From a virus: a DNA stretch of 63,590 nucleotides. This document shows, in pieces, positions 7,173-14,254 of the stretch (position 1 is the stretch's first letter; each line of letters starts with the position of its first letter). Position numbers and translations under genes: made by a program. Location of the stretch: positions 1 through 63,590 of the IMG/VR virus record IMGVR_UViG_3300014501_000004; one strand, 5' to 3'. Under the pieces are notes generated by a model. The model ran no database searches. It saw only the letters and a list, made by a program, of their open reading frames with translations, and was not told where the DNA came from.

Positions 7173-8600
7173 CTAACCTTGAACTGCATCGACCTTCTCC
7201 CTCAACGCTTCGACGATTCGCTCGAACACCGGCTCCCATCGCATGTCGTCGGACTGTTGGAAAAACCTTGACTTTGGGGTCCAAAGACGTTGTCCATCGG
7301 CGCCGCTAACTCCTGCACGATAATCCCTTCCGAGGTAGCTATAACCAACCCAACATTCTCGATTTGATATTGAACATATGTGCCCGAGAGCTGATTCAAC
7401 TGTAATGACAAGGTCGAGGTTTTGAAGGATTGAGGTAGTGTCCGCAACATCTCGAATGTATCCCGATAAGTCCCTGATGACCGGCGCGCAACCCCACAAA
7501 TTCAGATCGGACTTTTTAGCATCGACCTGCAATGAGTACAATTGAATTCCCGGCACACGCAACAATTCCAGGAAATGATGAATCGGTATATTGCGGTGCT
7601 TGTCGATGTCGTTCATCGGCGAGCCCGACCACGCGATACCGATATGACACTTTCGATCCGGCACGCGCCAGTGGCTCGACATCGAGAATTTCGGCATGTC
7701 GATGTTGGGGGCGTTCCTGATCTCGTCGTCCGTCAGTCCCAGAGCGTAGGGCAGCGAGACGAAGGTAGACCAGCAGTCGGCATCTGGAGGAAAGTTCGAA
7801 GGCGAAGGCAGGAAGTGGAGATTGTCCATGTGCCGGAATGCGTGCTCAAACACGCGACGCAGTTCACTCTGCACGCACATCGAAATGTGTCGACAACGAC
7901 GTGCAGCCTGCTCGACAAAACGGGAATACGAGAGCGTGTCACCAAGACCCTGATCGGCCACCAGGAACAGCGTCTTGTCATTTTCTCCTCGCCACTTGGG
8001 ATACGGGTACATCGTGAAGTTCGGCAGCCGTGCCGCAAACCTCGACTCGAAATGCTTCAGCCCTAAAGCGTACTGTCCGTCGAACAACAGCGCGAACGCC
8101 AGCTGGAATTCGGCCGTGACGTCGCCGGGCGGACCGAGATCGACACACTTGCGGGCGCACTCGACGGCCGTCTTGGTCTGTCCGAGGATCGTGTGCACGA
8201 GGCCGAGGATCATCCATGGCAGCGACAGCTTTGGATTAAGCTCGATGGCGCGGTGACAGTGCTCGATGGTCTCGACCTGCCGGCCTACCTTGTGCAGCTC
8301 CCACGCGAGATTGGTTAAGAGCTTCGGAAGCTCGTCAGCATCCACTTCGGCTTCCAGCGCACGCCGGAAGATGGCGGCAGCCGCGTGCGGGCGCTGAAGA
8401 TCGGAGGTGGCGCAGCCGGCGGCGTAAAAGGCGTGGCCGTAAGACGGGTCCGCAAAACACGCGGAGGTGATGAGCTGGTATCCGTGGTCAAGATTGGTTG
8501 CCTGTGTTCGATCTTGCGCAGCCTGCTCGCCTTTGACCAACAGGTTGATCGCCTGCTGGCGCCGGGCGTCGTTGATCGGAAGTGGAACCGCTTTATTCAC
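7173..8600 (-). CDS. TPR-repeat glycosyltransferase (GT9/GT41-like)
   Basis: About 475 residues. The first half is a set of TPR repeats (for example WELHKVGRQVETIEHCHRAI then LNPKLSLPWMILGL). The second half is a glycosyltransferase-B domain with GIAWSGSP, a region LYSLQVDAKKSDL, DLVITVESALGH and a final FFQQ, as in TPR-plus-heptosyltransferase-like bacterial proteins. It would transfer a sugar to a protein or surface glycan. The native start is the GTG at 8600, inside the 8-bp target duplication of the IS. The insertion removed its ribosome site and supplied an in-frame ATG at 8624. It is grouped with other sugar enzymes in the operon. Confidence 0.78.
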   Translation of the reverse strand: MNKAVPLPINDARRQQAINLLVKGEQAAQDRTQATNLDHGYQLITSACFADPSYGHAFYAAGCATSDLQRPHAAAAIFRRALEAEVDADELPKLLTNLAWELHKVGRQVETIEHCHRAIELNPKLSLPWMILGLVHTILGQTKTAVECARKCVDLGPPGDVTAEFQLAFALLFDGQYALGLKHFESRFAARLPNFTMYPYPKWRGENDKTLFLVADQGLGDTLSYSRFVEQAARRCRHISMCVQSELRRVFEHAFRHMDNLHFLPSPSNFPPDADCWSTFVSLPYALGLTDDEIRNAPNIDMPKFSMSSHWRVPDRKCHIGIAWSGSPMNDIDKHRNIPIHHFLELLRVPGIQLYSLQVDAKKSDLNLWGCAPVIRDLSGYIRDVADTTSILQNLDLVITVESALGHICSISNRECWVGYSYLGRDYRAGVSGADGQRLWTPKSRFFQQSDDMRWEPVFERIVEALREKVDAVQG

Positions 8601-8615
8601 TTCATGCTTATCCGG

Positions 8616-8644
8616 TTGACACATACAAACCCCCGTGCTAGTGT
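8616..8644 (+). promoter_or_regulatory. Putative promoter of the IS operon
   Basis: TTGACA (8616-8621), a 17-base spacer and TAGTGT (8639-8644) sit just inside the left inverted repeat and point into the element. The first passenger gene starts 40 bases downstream. The transposase could bind over this promoter, as is usual for an end-proximal IS promoter. Confidence 0.5.
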
Positions 8645-8683
8645 TTCGTCATTGGACAAGCCCGCCCGGTAATGGAGAGACAG

Positions 8684-8869
8684 ATGACCAAGATCGCTTC
8701 CAACGAACAGGCCAAGCGGACGGTACAGGCCCTCGCAGAGACGACTGGCCTTATCGCCAAGGAGGAATCCTATCGCCTTGACCTTCAGCACGCTGGTTAC
8801 CTCGCCACGCTGAAGCAACACGCTGCGAAGCTTTTGCAGATGATTAGCAACTACAAGGCGGGGGTCTGA
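8684..8869 (+). CDS. IS passenger gene 1, hypothetical
   Basis: A 61-residue helical protein (MTKIASNEQAKRTVQALAET...). The second ATG at 8684 is chosen because GGAGAG lies about five bases before it; an ATG at 8672 is in frame. No domain is recognised. It is the first gene of the four-gene IS operon, followed after three bases by the next. Confidence 0.5.
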   Translation: MTKIASNEQAKRTVQALAETTGLIAKEESYRLDLQHAGYLATLKQHAAKLLQMISNYKAGV

Positions 8870-8872
8870 GCC

Positions 8873-9094
8873 ATGGCACACCTTAAAAATTGGTGCCCCG
8901 AAATGTCGCCCGCAGAATATGCGTGGTTCGACAAGTGCCCAAAGGCCGTATTGTTTGAAATTGCTCGCCAATTCGCTATGCGGCTCGGCGACAACTTCAC
9001 GGCCGAGTCTGCTTTTGCCGTTATGCAGACCGAATGGGAAGTGTTGCACGTTCAAGGGATTGTGCCGCAAAAAGCGCCACACGCGAGGGGTTGA
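8873..9094 (+). CDS. IS passenger gene 2, hypothetical
   Basis: A 73-residue protein, MAHLKNWCPEMSPAEYAWFD..., with helices and two Cys residues in the N-terminal third. It starts after TGAGCC, the same three-base spacing used before the next gene. That regular spacing suggests a compact, co-evolved operon. Function unknown. Confidence 0.5.
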   Translation: MAHLKNWCPEMSPAEYAWFDKCPKAVLFEIARQFAMRLGDNFTAESAFAVMQTEWEVLHVQGIVPQKAPHARG

Positions 9095-9097
9095 GCC

Positions 9098-9406
9098 ATG
9101 CCACGTGACTTCATCAGGGATATAAAGCTGGCGCTTTTCTTGGATAAGATGAGCGCCACTCTCGCCAACGATCTTGAATGGGCTCTCGCAATCATTGGTG
9201 AGAGTGGCCAACCACAAAGCATAAAAAATGCGAACCGCTACGTTTACGCATGGCAGCATCTTAGAATGAGGCGTGAATATGAGGCGGCCTGTTCCGGTGT
9301 TGGCGCGGGTGAGTTCCGTGGCGATGATCGTGATGAAAATGGCAATCTTACAACGCTCAAGGAACATCGTAAGGGTCCTTTGCCAAGTCGGCCGCGAGGG
9401 GATTGA
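9098..9406 (+). CDS. IS passenger gene 3, hypothetical
   Basis: A 102-residue protein starting MPRDFIRDIKLALFLDKMSA, with a helical N-terminal two thirds and a charged, Gly-rich tail (GEFRGDDRDENGNL). It lies three bases before the transposase gene. No motif is recognised. Some IS1595-family members are known to carry such unrelated small genes. Confidence 0.5.
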   Translation: MPRDFIRDIKLALFLDKMSATLANDLEWALAIIGESGQPQSIKNANRYVYAWQHLRMRREYEAACSGVGAGEFRGDDRDENGNLTTLKEHRKGPLPSRPRGD

Positions 9407-9409
9407 CGA

Positions 9410-10459
9410 ATGCCTCCCCACGCCGACGTACTCCAATGGGAACATTTGCCGTTTCCCAAGTCTCTCAGGGACTTCCAGCGGCTGTTCAAAGACGACGCCG
9501 CTTGCGCCCGATACTTGGAGGGCGCGAAGTGGCCCAAGGGTTTTGTCTGCCCACATTGCGAGGAAAAGGGCGAGCCGTTCCGCATGGCGACCCGGACCAG
9601 CGTGTTGACCTGCCGCGCCTGCCGCAAGCAAACGTCGCTGACGGTCGATACCGTGATGCAGCGCACGCATACGCCGCTGACGGTCTGGTTTTGGGCGGCC
9701 TATCTGGTTTCCAGCATGACGCCCGGCATGTCCGCCGTGCAGTTCCAGCGCCAGCTTGGCCTGACCCGATACGAAACCGCGTTCCAAATTCTGCACAAGC
9801 TGCGGGCTGGCATGGTCCGCCAAGGCCGGGATCGGATCGGCGGCAACCTTGGGCGCGGCGATCACGTCGAAGTCGATGAAACCTACATCGGCGGCGTGGT
9901 ACGCGGCGAAGGTCAAGGCCCCAAGCCAGATGATTCCGTTCTGGTTTCCGCCGCCGTCGAAGTCCGCACTAGACCGGCCAAGAAGGGCGACAAGCCTACC
10001 CGACGCGGCGGGCGCTACGCTGGCCGCCTGCGGCTGGAAATCGTCCCCAACCGCTCGGCTAAGGCGCTGGTAGGCTTTGTGGAAAACGCGGTCGAACCCG
10101 GCGCGATGGTCATCACGGACGCGGCCCCGGCCTACAACAAACTCGGCATGTCGGGCTACGCCCATCTGCCCGTGGTCGAGGCCGGGAACCCGGAAGTTGC
10201 CGAGGAATTTCTGCCCATCGTTCACCTCGTTTTCTCGAACCTCAAGGCGTGGCTGCAAGGGACGCATCACGGGCGCGTCGAGCCGCAACACCTGCAAGCC
10301 TACCTCAATGAGTTCACGTTCCGCTTTAACCGGCGCTTCTACCCGTTCAACGCCTTCCGTTCGCTGCTCGGCATCGGGACCAACGGCGAAGGCCCGACCT
10401 ATGCCGGGATTTATGAGGGAACTTGGAAGCATCCGACGATGGAAACCCATCATGATTAA
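9410..10459 (+). CDS. IS1595-family (ISXO2-like) transposase
   Basis: A 349-residue transposase. An N-terminal zinc ribbon (CPHC near residue 47 and CRAC about 25 residues later) is followed by a DDNK-type catalytic core: VEVDETYIGG with the first Asp, VITDAAPAYNKL with the second, and FSNLKAWLQGTHHG with the Asn-Lys pair, then EFTFRFNRRF. This is the complete order of the ISXO2/IS1595 family. It should cut at the CATGCTTATCC ends, and the smaller cassette at 6403 has the same ends. The gene looks intact. Confidence 0.93.
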   Translation: MPPHADVLQWEHLPFPKSLRDFQRLFKDDAACARYLEGAKWPKGFVCPHCEEKGEPFRMATRTSVLTCRACRKQTSLTVDTVMQRTHTPLTVWFWAAYLVSSMTPGMSAVQFQRQLGLTRYETAFQILHKLRAGMVRQGRDRIGGNLGRGDHVEVDETYIGGVVRGEGQGPKPDDSVLVSAAVEVRTRPAKKGDKPTRRGGRYAGRLRLEIVPNRSAKALVGFVENAVEPGAMVITDAAPAYNKLGMSGYAHLPVVEAGNPEVAEEFLPIVHLVFSNLKAWLQGTHHGRVEPQHLQAYLNEFTFRFNRRFYPFNAFRSLLGIGTNGEGPTYAGIYEGTWKHPTMETHHD

Positions 10460-10686
10460 TCAACCTTTGGGGGCTGTATGTTCAAACCGGATAAGCATGA
10501 TTCACTTAAATGTCCCTGCCATTTATTTCGGAAATGAGTGGCGAGACAAATGCCATGACTGATCGCGGTGCCGCGGAAGATGTCGTGAACCCATTCCGAC
10601 GTGTCCTCGCGCTGTCGCACCTTGATGCCGATCTTGCAATGCGGGCAAACATCGTAAACGGTTTTGTCGAATTCTTCTCGGGTCAC
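10456..10686 (-). CDS. Small zinc-binding protein extended into the IS
   Basis: A 76-residue protein. Residues 1-62 are phage sequence with CPHC at 14-17 and a later H-x-H-x-C set (near 34, 44 and 47), a likely zinc site. The native protein would end ...GHLSE at a TAA shared with the next gene. The IS replaced that stop, and 14 residues encoded by the IS end are now added. It starts at a GTG overlapping the recombinase stop (GTGA). Function unknown. Confidence 0.65.
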   Translation of the reverse strand: MTREEFDKTVYDVCPHCKIGIKVRQREDTSEWVHDIFRGTAISHGICLATHFRNKWQGHLSESCLSGLNIQPPKVD

Positions 10687-11360
10687 GTCGTCATCCTCCT
10701 GACCGCTTCCGGCGAGTAAGGCGTCCCGGCGCGAGAGACAAAGCCCTCCGCCGCCAGTTGTCGGCCGATCGCCCTTAAGGAAGCAGTCCGTGCCAGCACG
10801 CGCATGCGCGCCGCCGCCTGAACTTCCTGCTCATTAATCTCAAGCGTAGCCGACCGGCCCTCTCCAACCTTACGGAACCCGAACGGGATCTCGCCGACCG
10901 CGCCGCCGCGATCCTTCTTGGCCTTGCGGCCGGCCGCGGTGCGCTCCAGGATGCGCTGGCGCTCCATGTCGGCCACGGCGGCAAGGATGGTCAGGGTCAT
11001 CTTGCCGACGGCGGAGGACAGCGGCTCGGCGGAGATGTCATAGAGAATCAGGTCGACGCCCGCGGCCTTGAACTCCTCGAACATGGTGACGGCATCGCCG
11101 GCCGAACGGAACATGCGGTCGAGCTTGGACGAAATCACGACATCGCCGGGCTTCATGGCGCGAAGGAGATCGGCACCGGCCGGACGGAACGACAGCTTGG
11201 TCGCCCCGGACACGCCTGCATCGGTATAAATCTGGACGTCGAACTTGTCGGCACCGCGGACCCGGGCAATGCCTTCGATGACGTCGGTCTGGACCTGCAG
11301 GCTGGACCGGTCGTCCTTGGCCTGATCGAGCGAACTTACCCTGCAATATCCGAGTATCAT
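10683..11360 (-). CDS. Small serine recombinase (resolvase/invertase type)
   Basis: A 225-residue serine recombinase. YCRVSS at residues 5-10 includes the nucleophilic Ser, and SKLDRMFRS carries the conserved Arg pair. The interface helix (ILAAVADMERQRILERTAAG) and a short C-terminal HTH follow. Its length matches resolvases and invertases, not the large phage integrases of over 400 residues. It could resolve dimers or invert a segment. No obvious inverted crossover sites were seen near it. It heads the zinc-protein and glycosyltransferase genes. Confidence 0.85.
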   Translation of the reverse strand: MILGYCRVSSLDQAKDDRSSLQVQTDVIEGIARVRGADKFDVQIYTDAGVSGATKLSFRPAGADLLRAMKPGDVVISSKLDRMFRSAGDAVTMFEEFKAAGVDLILYDISAEPLSSAVGKMTLTILAAVADMERQRILERTAAGRKAKKDRGGAVGEIPFGFRKVGEGRSATLEINEQEVQAAARMRVLARTASLRAIGRQLAAEGFVSRAGTPYSPEAVRRMTT

Positions 11361-11374
11361 TTTAGTCGCCCCCG

Positions 11375-11491
11375 TTAATCTTGAAATGTTTTATTGCGAT
11401 CTTTATACGTCTGCACGCACGCCGCGCCCATCAACAATACAACAGCCGTACACATCACCGACAAAACAACGATCGCCAAAACATCGCACAT
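11375..11491 (-). CDS. 38-residue single-span membrane protein
   Basis: Starts MCDVLAIVVLSVMCTAVV after a good ribosome site (AAGGAG seven bases before the ATG). One hydrophobic span is followed by a basic tail ending DRNKTFQD. It fills the gap between the epimerase and recombinase genes. Function unknown. Confidence 0.6.
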   Translation of the reverse strand: MCDVLAIVVLSVMCTAVVLLMGAACVQTYKDRNKTFQD

Positions 11492-11526
11492 AGTAATTCT
11501 CCTTCGCGCGGCTACCTATGACTACC

Positions 11527-12528
11527 TCAAGCCGATTGCTTCGTCAAGGCCTGATCGCGTATCCACGGATAAGTGATGGCGAGCCCGTTCCACAAACTGG
11601 TCGAAGGCTCCCAGTCGAGGACTTTGCGGCACAAAGTATTATCCGATCCTCTCGCCGTCACCCCAACCGGACCGTCCACCCACCGATGCACCAGTACCTT
11701 GTTGGCGACGCGCAACACGGTCTCGAACAGTTCCATGATCGTGACAGTCTCGGCATTGGCAATGTTGAGCGGCTGGGTGTAGTCGGAGTCCATCAGACGC
11801 TGGATGCCGTCGATCACGTCGTCGACGTAGGTGAAGGATCGGCGGACACCACCATTACCCCAGAGATCGACAGTTCCAGCATAACTGGCTTGGGCGACCT
11901 TGCGGCAGATCGCTGCAGGAGCCTTAGCTCGATCACCATCCCACGTAGAGTAAGGACCGTAGGTGTTCCCGAGACGTCCAATACAACAGTCAATCCCGTA
12001 ATTGCGTCGGTAGGCGTCATACAATTTCTCCGCAAACATTTTCTCCTGCCCGAAAGCGAAGGTGTCGAAGTGGGCATCGGTCTCGCGATGGGCCGCGTTG
12101 TCGACGATGCCCCCGAAGCGTTCGGCGGCAAACGGATCGATCTCGAATTTGTCGGGATAGACGCACTGCGAGGAGGCAAAGAAAATCTTGCCGACGCTCT
12201 CGGTCTTCCGGATCGCCTCCAGGGTGTGAAGGTTGATCTTTACTGAATTAGTGAGAATAGCAGCGTCGTTAGCAGAATTGCCGATATAGCCAAGACCGCC
12301 AACCTCGGACGCGAATTGATACACCCGATCAAACTGATGGCGGAAATAATGGTGGTGAAACTCAGGAGGGTTAGCAAGATCCAGAATGTTAAGCTCATCG
12401 GCAACGCTCCTTCGATACAGCGGCGGGTGACGGGCTACGCTGACGACATGCCAGCCTTCTTCTTTTAGTCTGTACTCCATATGACCGCCAAGCATGCCGG
12501 AAGCGCCGAGCACGAGAGCTTTTTTCAT
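11527..12528 (-). CDS. GDP-mannose 3,5-epimerase-like NAD-dependent enzyme
   Basis: A 333-residue short-chain dehydrogenase/epimerase. GASGMLGGH near the start is the NAD site. The body follows plant GDP-mannose 3,5-epimerase closely: SSQCVYP, then GRLGNTYGPYSTWDG, KAPAAICRK, RSFTYVDDV and a final ITYPWIRDQ. It would make a GDP-linked hexose (galactose or gulose type) for the neighbouring transferases. The usual catalytic Tyr of YxxxK is Phe here (AFGQEK; codon TTC), which is unexpected for an active enzyme. The ATG at 12528 overlaps the methyltransferase stop. Confidence 0.82.
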   Translation of the reverse strand: MKKALVLGASGMLGGHMEYRLKEEGWHVVSVARHPPLYRRSVADELNILDLANPPEFHHHYFRHQFDRVYQFASEVGGLGYIGNSANDAAILTNSVKINLHTLEAIRKTESVGKIFFASSQCVYPDKFEIDPFAAERFGGIVDNAAHRETDAHFDTFAFGQEKMFAEKLYDAYRRNYGIDCCIGRLGNTYGPYSTWDGDRAKAPAAICRKVAQASYAGTVDLWGNGGVRRSFTYVDDVIDGIQRLMDSDYTQPLNIANAETVTIMELFETVLRVANKVLVHRWVDGPVGVTARGSDNTLCRKVLDWEPSTSLWNGLAITYPWIRDQALTKQSA

Positions 12529-13010
12529 TTCCACTCCGTTACAATGTTCATAGCTATGCTGGACTCAGCCAACCGCATTGTTGCGCCGATCCCGAACGCC
12601 GCGAGCACGGCAGGCGCTCCACTATTTGCTTCGGCCCTCCGCCCATCGGGGTAGTGAAAATAAAGCCTATCCTTCAAAAATCCAATTGCGTCGGCACGTT
12701 CCCAAATCGGTTCAAACCATTCAGCTTCGGTCCGCGCGTGTACCAAAGCGATGCCGCCCGGCTTATGTCGCGATAGTCTATCAATCCATAAACCGACCTT
12801 ATAACGATGAAAAGGCGGGTTGAGCCAAACAAATCCATTCCACGGCATGTTCAGTCCGCGTGATGTAAACTGGAACGTCGCACACGGCCATGGCTGCGTT
12901 ACCGATGCACACGGATCTAAATCGAATGGGCCAAGATCGTCGATGATTAATTTCGGCGTGATCCAGTCTTGCGAATCGCCGATCGTTTTCTGGTGACTGC
13001 CTAGTGTCAT
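12525..13010 (-). CDS. Phage Dam-type N6-adenine DNA methyltransferase
   Basis: A 161-residue protein with the pattern of phage D12-class adenine methyltransferases: DWITPKLIIDDLGPFDLDPCA near the start and the catalytic NPPF at about residue 68, followed by the ALVHARTE strand. It would methylate adenine in phage DNA and may block host restriction. A GGAGG precedes the ATG, and both ends overlap neighbouring genes by four bases. It sits between sugar enzymes, so a link with DNA or virion modification is possible. Confidence 0.85.
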   Translation of the reverse strand: MTLGSHQKTIGDSQDWITPKLIIDDLGPFDLDPCASVTQPWPCATFQFTSRGLNMPWNGFVWLNPPFHRYKVGLWIDRLSRHKPGGIALVHARTEAEWFEPIWERADAIGFLKDRLYFHYPDGRRAEANSGAPAVLAAFGIGATMRLAESSIAMNIVTEWK

Positions 13011-14254
13011 ATCGCCTCCGGCAATTGCGACCAGTCGAACCTGAATGTCGTATCCAGCACCTGCGCATCGGCGGTCTGCAGCCCGTAGAATACCGCGCCC
13101 TCGGCCATCTTCAACTCGATCGTCCGCGGCACCGGCCCGCCCGGCACGTCGATATTGACAAAGTGGCCCGTCACGCCGGGCGGCAACGGCGGCTCGGCCT
13201 TAAATCCAGAGCGGGTGTCGGTCAGGGTCACGCCCGCGCCGGCCGAGCCGCCAGAGAGGAGGAATGAAGACGAACCAGAAATACGCAACGAAAGAGATGC
13301 GCCGCCCGGACCAGCACGGTAGGCGAACGGGCCGAAGCCTTGACTCCATTGCAATTCCAAATTGCCTTGCCATGCGGACTCCCGCAGATGCCCGAGCTGG
13401 TGAGGGAAGATGAGCATGCCACCGTTCTGCCGATGAATGATGTTCGGCCCGTCCAGTTTGTACTGCTTTGCTCTAATTCCGGCAAGGCTGTTGCGATAGC
13501 GCTCGAATGCAAGATTGTCGCGCTGCTTCTCGACCGGGCCGGTGGTCAGGTTCAACATCGTAGACAGACTAAGATCCTCCCAAGGCATCTGCGCTTTCGA
13601 CGGCGTCAGCGCGAGACTGGCCAGTCCGTGCCGGGCAAGTTGGGCTTCCCATCCCCAGTCGGTCGTGGTCCACTCGCGGAAGCCGATCCAGGTGTTGAGG
13701 TCGATGCCGCTGAGCTGGGCGAACAGCCAGCGATTGGATGGATACCATGTGGTTCGGAAAGATCGCAGCACGATCTCGGCAGCTTCGCGGGTAAATATGA
13801 TGAACCCTGCTCCGATGTTGTGCATGACAGCCCAGCCATCACGCTGTATAAGAACTCGGTCGGTATAGGATCGAGCAGAGACCGCGCCCACTTCAAGTCC
13901 ATCTGCTTTCCCTTTCTCGAACAGCGCCATCGTCGGTTCGAACCAGTCTTCGTCGAGCAAGACGTCGTTTTCGATGATGCCGATGTGGGTGTACGGTAGC
14001 TTCAAAAGCTCGGTCAGCTTGAACGCGATGGCGCTGTCTGCCCCGCCTCGGATGTTGCGGTGGACTTGATACACTTCACCCTTGGAGGCTTCGAGATAAG
14101 CAAGCGCGGCGGAGTCGGTCGAACCGTCAACCCAGTGAAGATCGTACTTCCCGGTGTATCCTGAAACGCGCGGCAAAGTACGCTGTGTCAACTCAAGCTG
14201 ATTTTTTGTAGAGTAAACAAGCCCCAACTTCACGGTGCGAACTCCCCTGGTCAT
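13007..14254 (-). CDS. GT-A type glycosyltransferase with C-terminal beta domain
   Basis: About 415 residues. The first 230 look like a GT2-style GT-A fold: LGLVYSTKNQLELT, then HWVDGSTD, GGADSAIAF and the acidic IIENDVLLDEDW motif that would bind nucleotide-sugar and metal. The last 150 are Gly/Ser-rich beta sequence, perhaps a carbohydrate-binding or assembly domain. The ATG at 14254 overlaps the upstream stop; a GTG at 14233 has a better ribosome site (AGGGGAG) and may be used. It probably acts with the epimerase and the next gene. Confidence 0.7.
   Translation of the reverse strand: MTRGVRTVKLGLVYSTKNQLELTQRTLPRVSGYTGKYDLHWVDGSTDSAALAYLEASKGEVYQVHRNIRGGADSAIAFKLTELLKLPYTHIGIIENDVLLDEDWFEPTMALFEKGKADGLEVGAVSARSYTDRVLIQRDGWAVMHNIGAGFIIFTREAAEIVLRSFRTTWYPSNRWLFAQLSGIDLNTWIGFREWTTTDWGWEAQLARHGLASLALTPSKAQMPWEDLSLSTMLNLTTGPVEKQRDNLAFERYRNSLAGIRAKQYKLDGPNIIHRQNGGMLIFPHQLGHLRESAWQGNLELQWSQGFGPFAYRAGPGGASLSLRISGSSSFLLSGGSAGAGVTLTDTRSGFKAEPPLPPGVTGHFVNIDVPGGPVPRTIELKMAEGAVFYGLQTADAQVLDTTFRFDWSQLPEAI

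Larger units (their letters stand above)
6292..7189 (-). pseudogene. 70-residue gene split by a mobile cassette
   Basis: Removing the 677-bp element and one copy of its 8-bp duplication restores a continuous frame of about 70 residues. It starts at the ATG at 7189 (MQFKVSYYYLATGMEG), crosses the junction at Lys-Asp-Ile, and ends ...GCLRVELV at a TGA overlapping the KTSC start. In the present sequence the 5' part (7080-7189) reads 14 codons into the element and stops at 7037. The 3' part (6292-6402) has no start of its own. The ATG lies inside the end of the TPR-glycosyltransferase gene. Function unknown. Confidence 0.8.
8603..10499 (+). mobile_element. Complete IS1595-family insertion sequence with passenger genes
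   Basis: A 1897-bp element. It begins CATGCTTATCCGGTT at 8603 and ends with its inverse at 10499. The similarity runs on for about 33 bases through an ACATACA-CCCCC block. The flanks carry the exact 8-bp duplication ATTCACTT (8595-8602 and 10500-10507). It encodes a transposase plus three small upstream genes in one rightward operon. It sits precisely in the stop/start overlap between the zinc-finger gene and the TPR-glycosyltransferase gene, so neither protein loses its body. Confidence 0.93.

Noticed and set aside
8597-10453. 618-codon open frame on the minus strand, opposite the IS
   Set aside because: It is the antisense shadow of the passenger and transposase genes, which have clear motifs and operon spacing on the plus strand. 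It crosses the inverted repeat and has low-complexity Arg/Pro-rich content.
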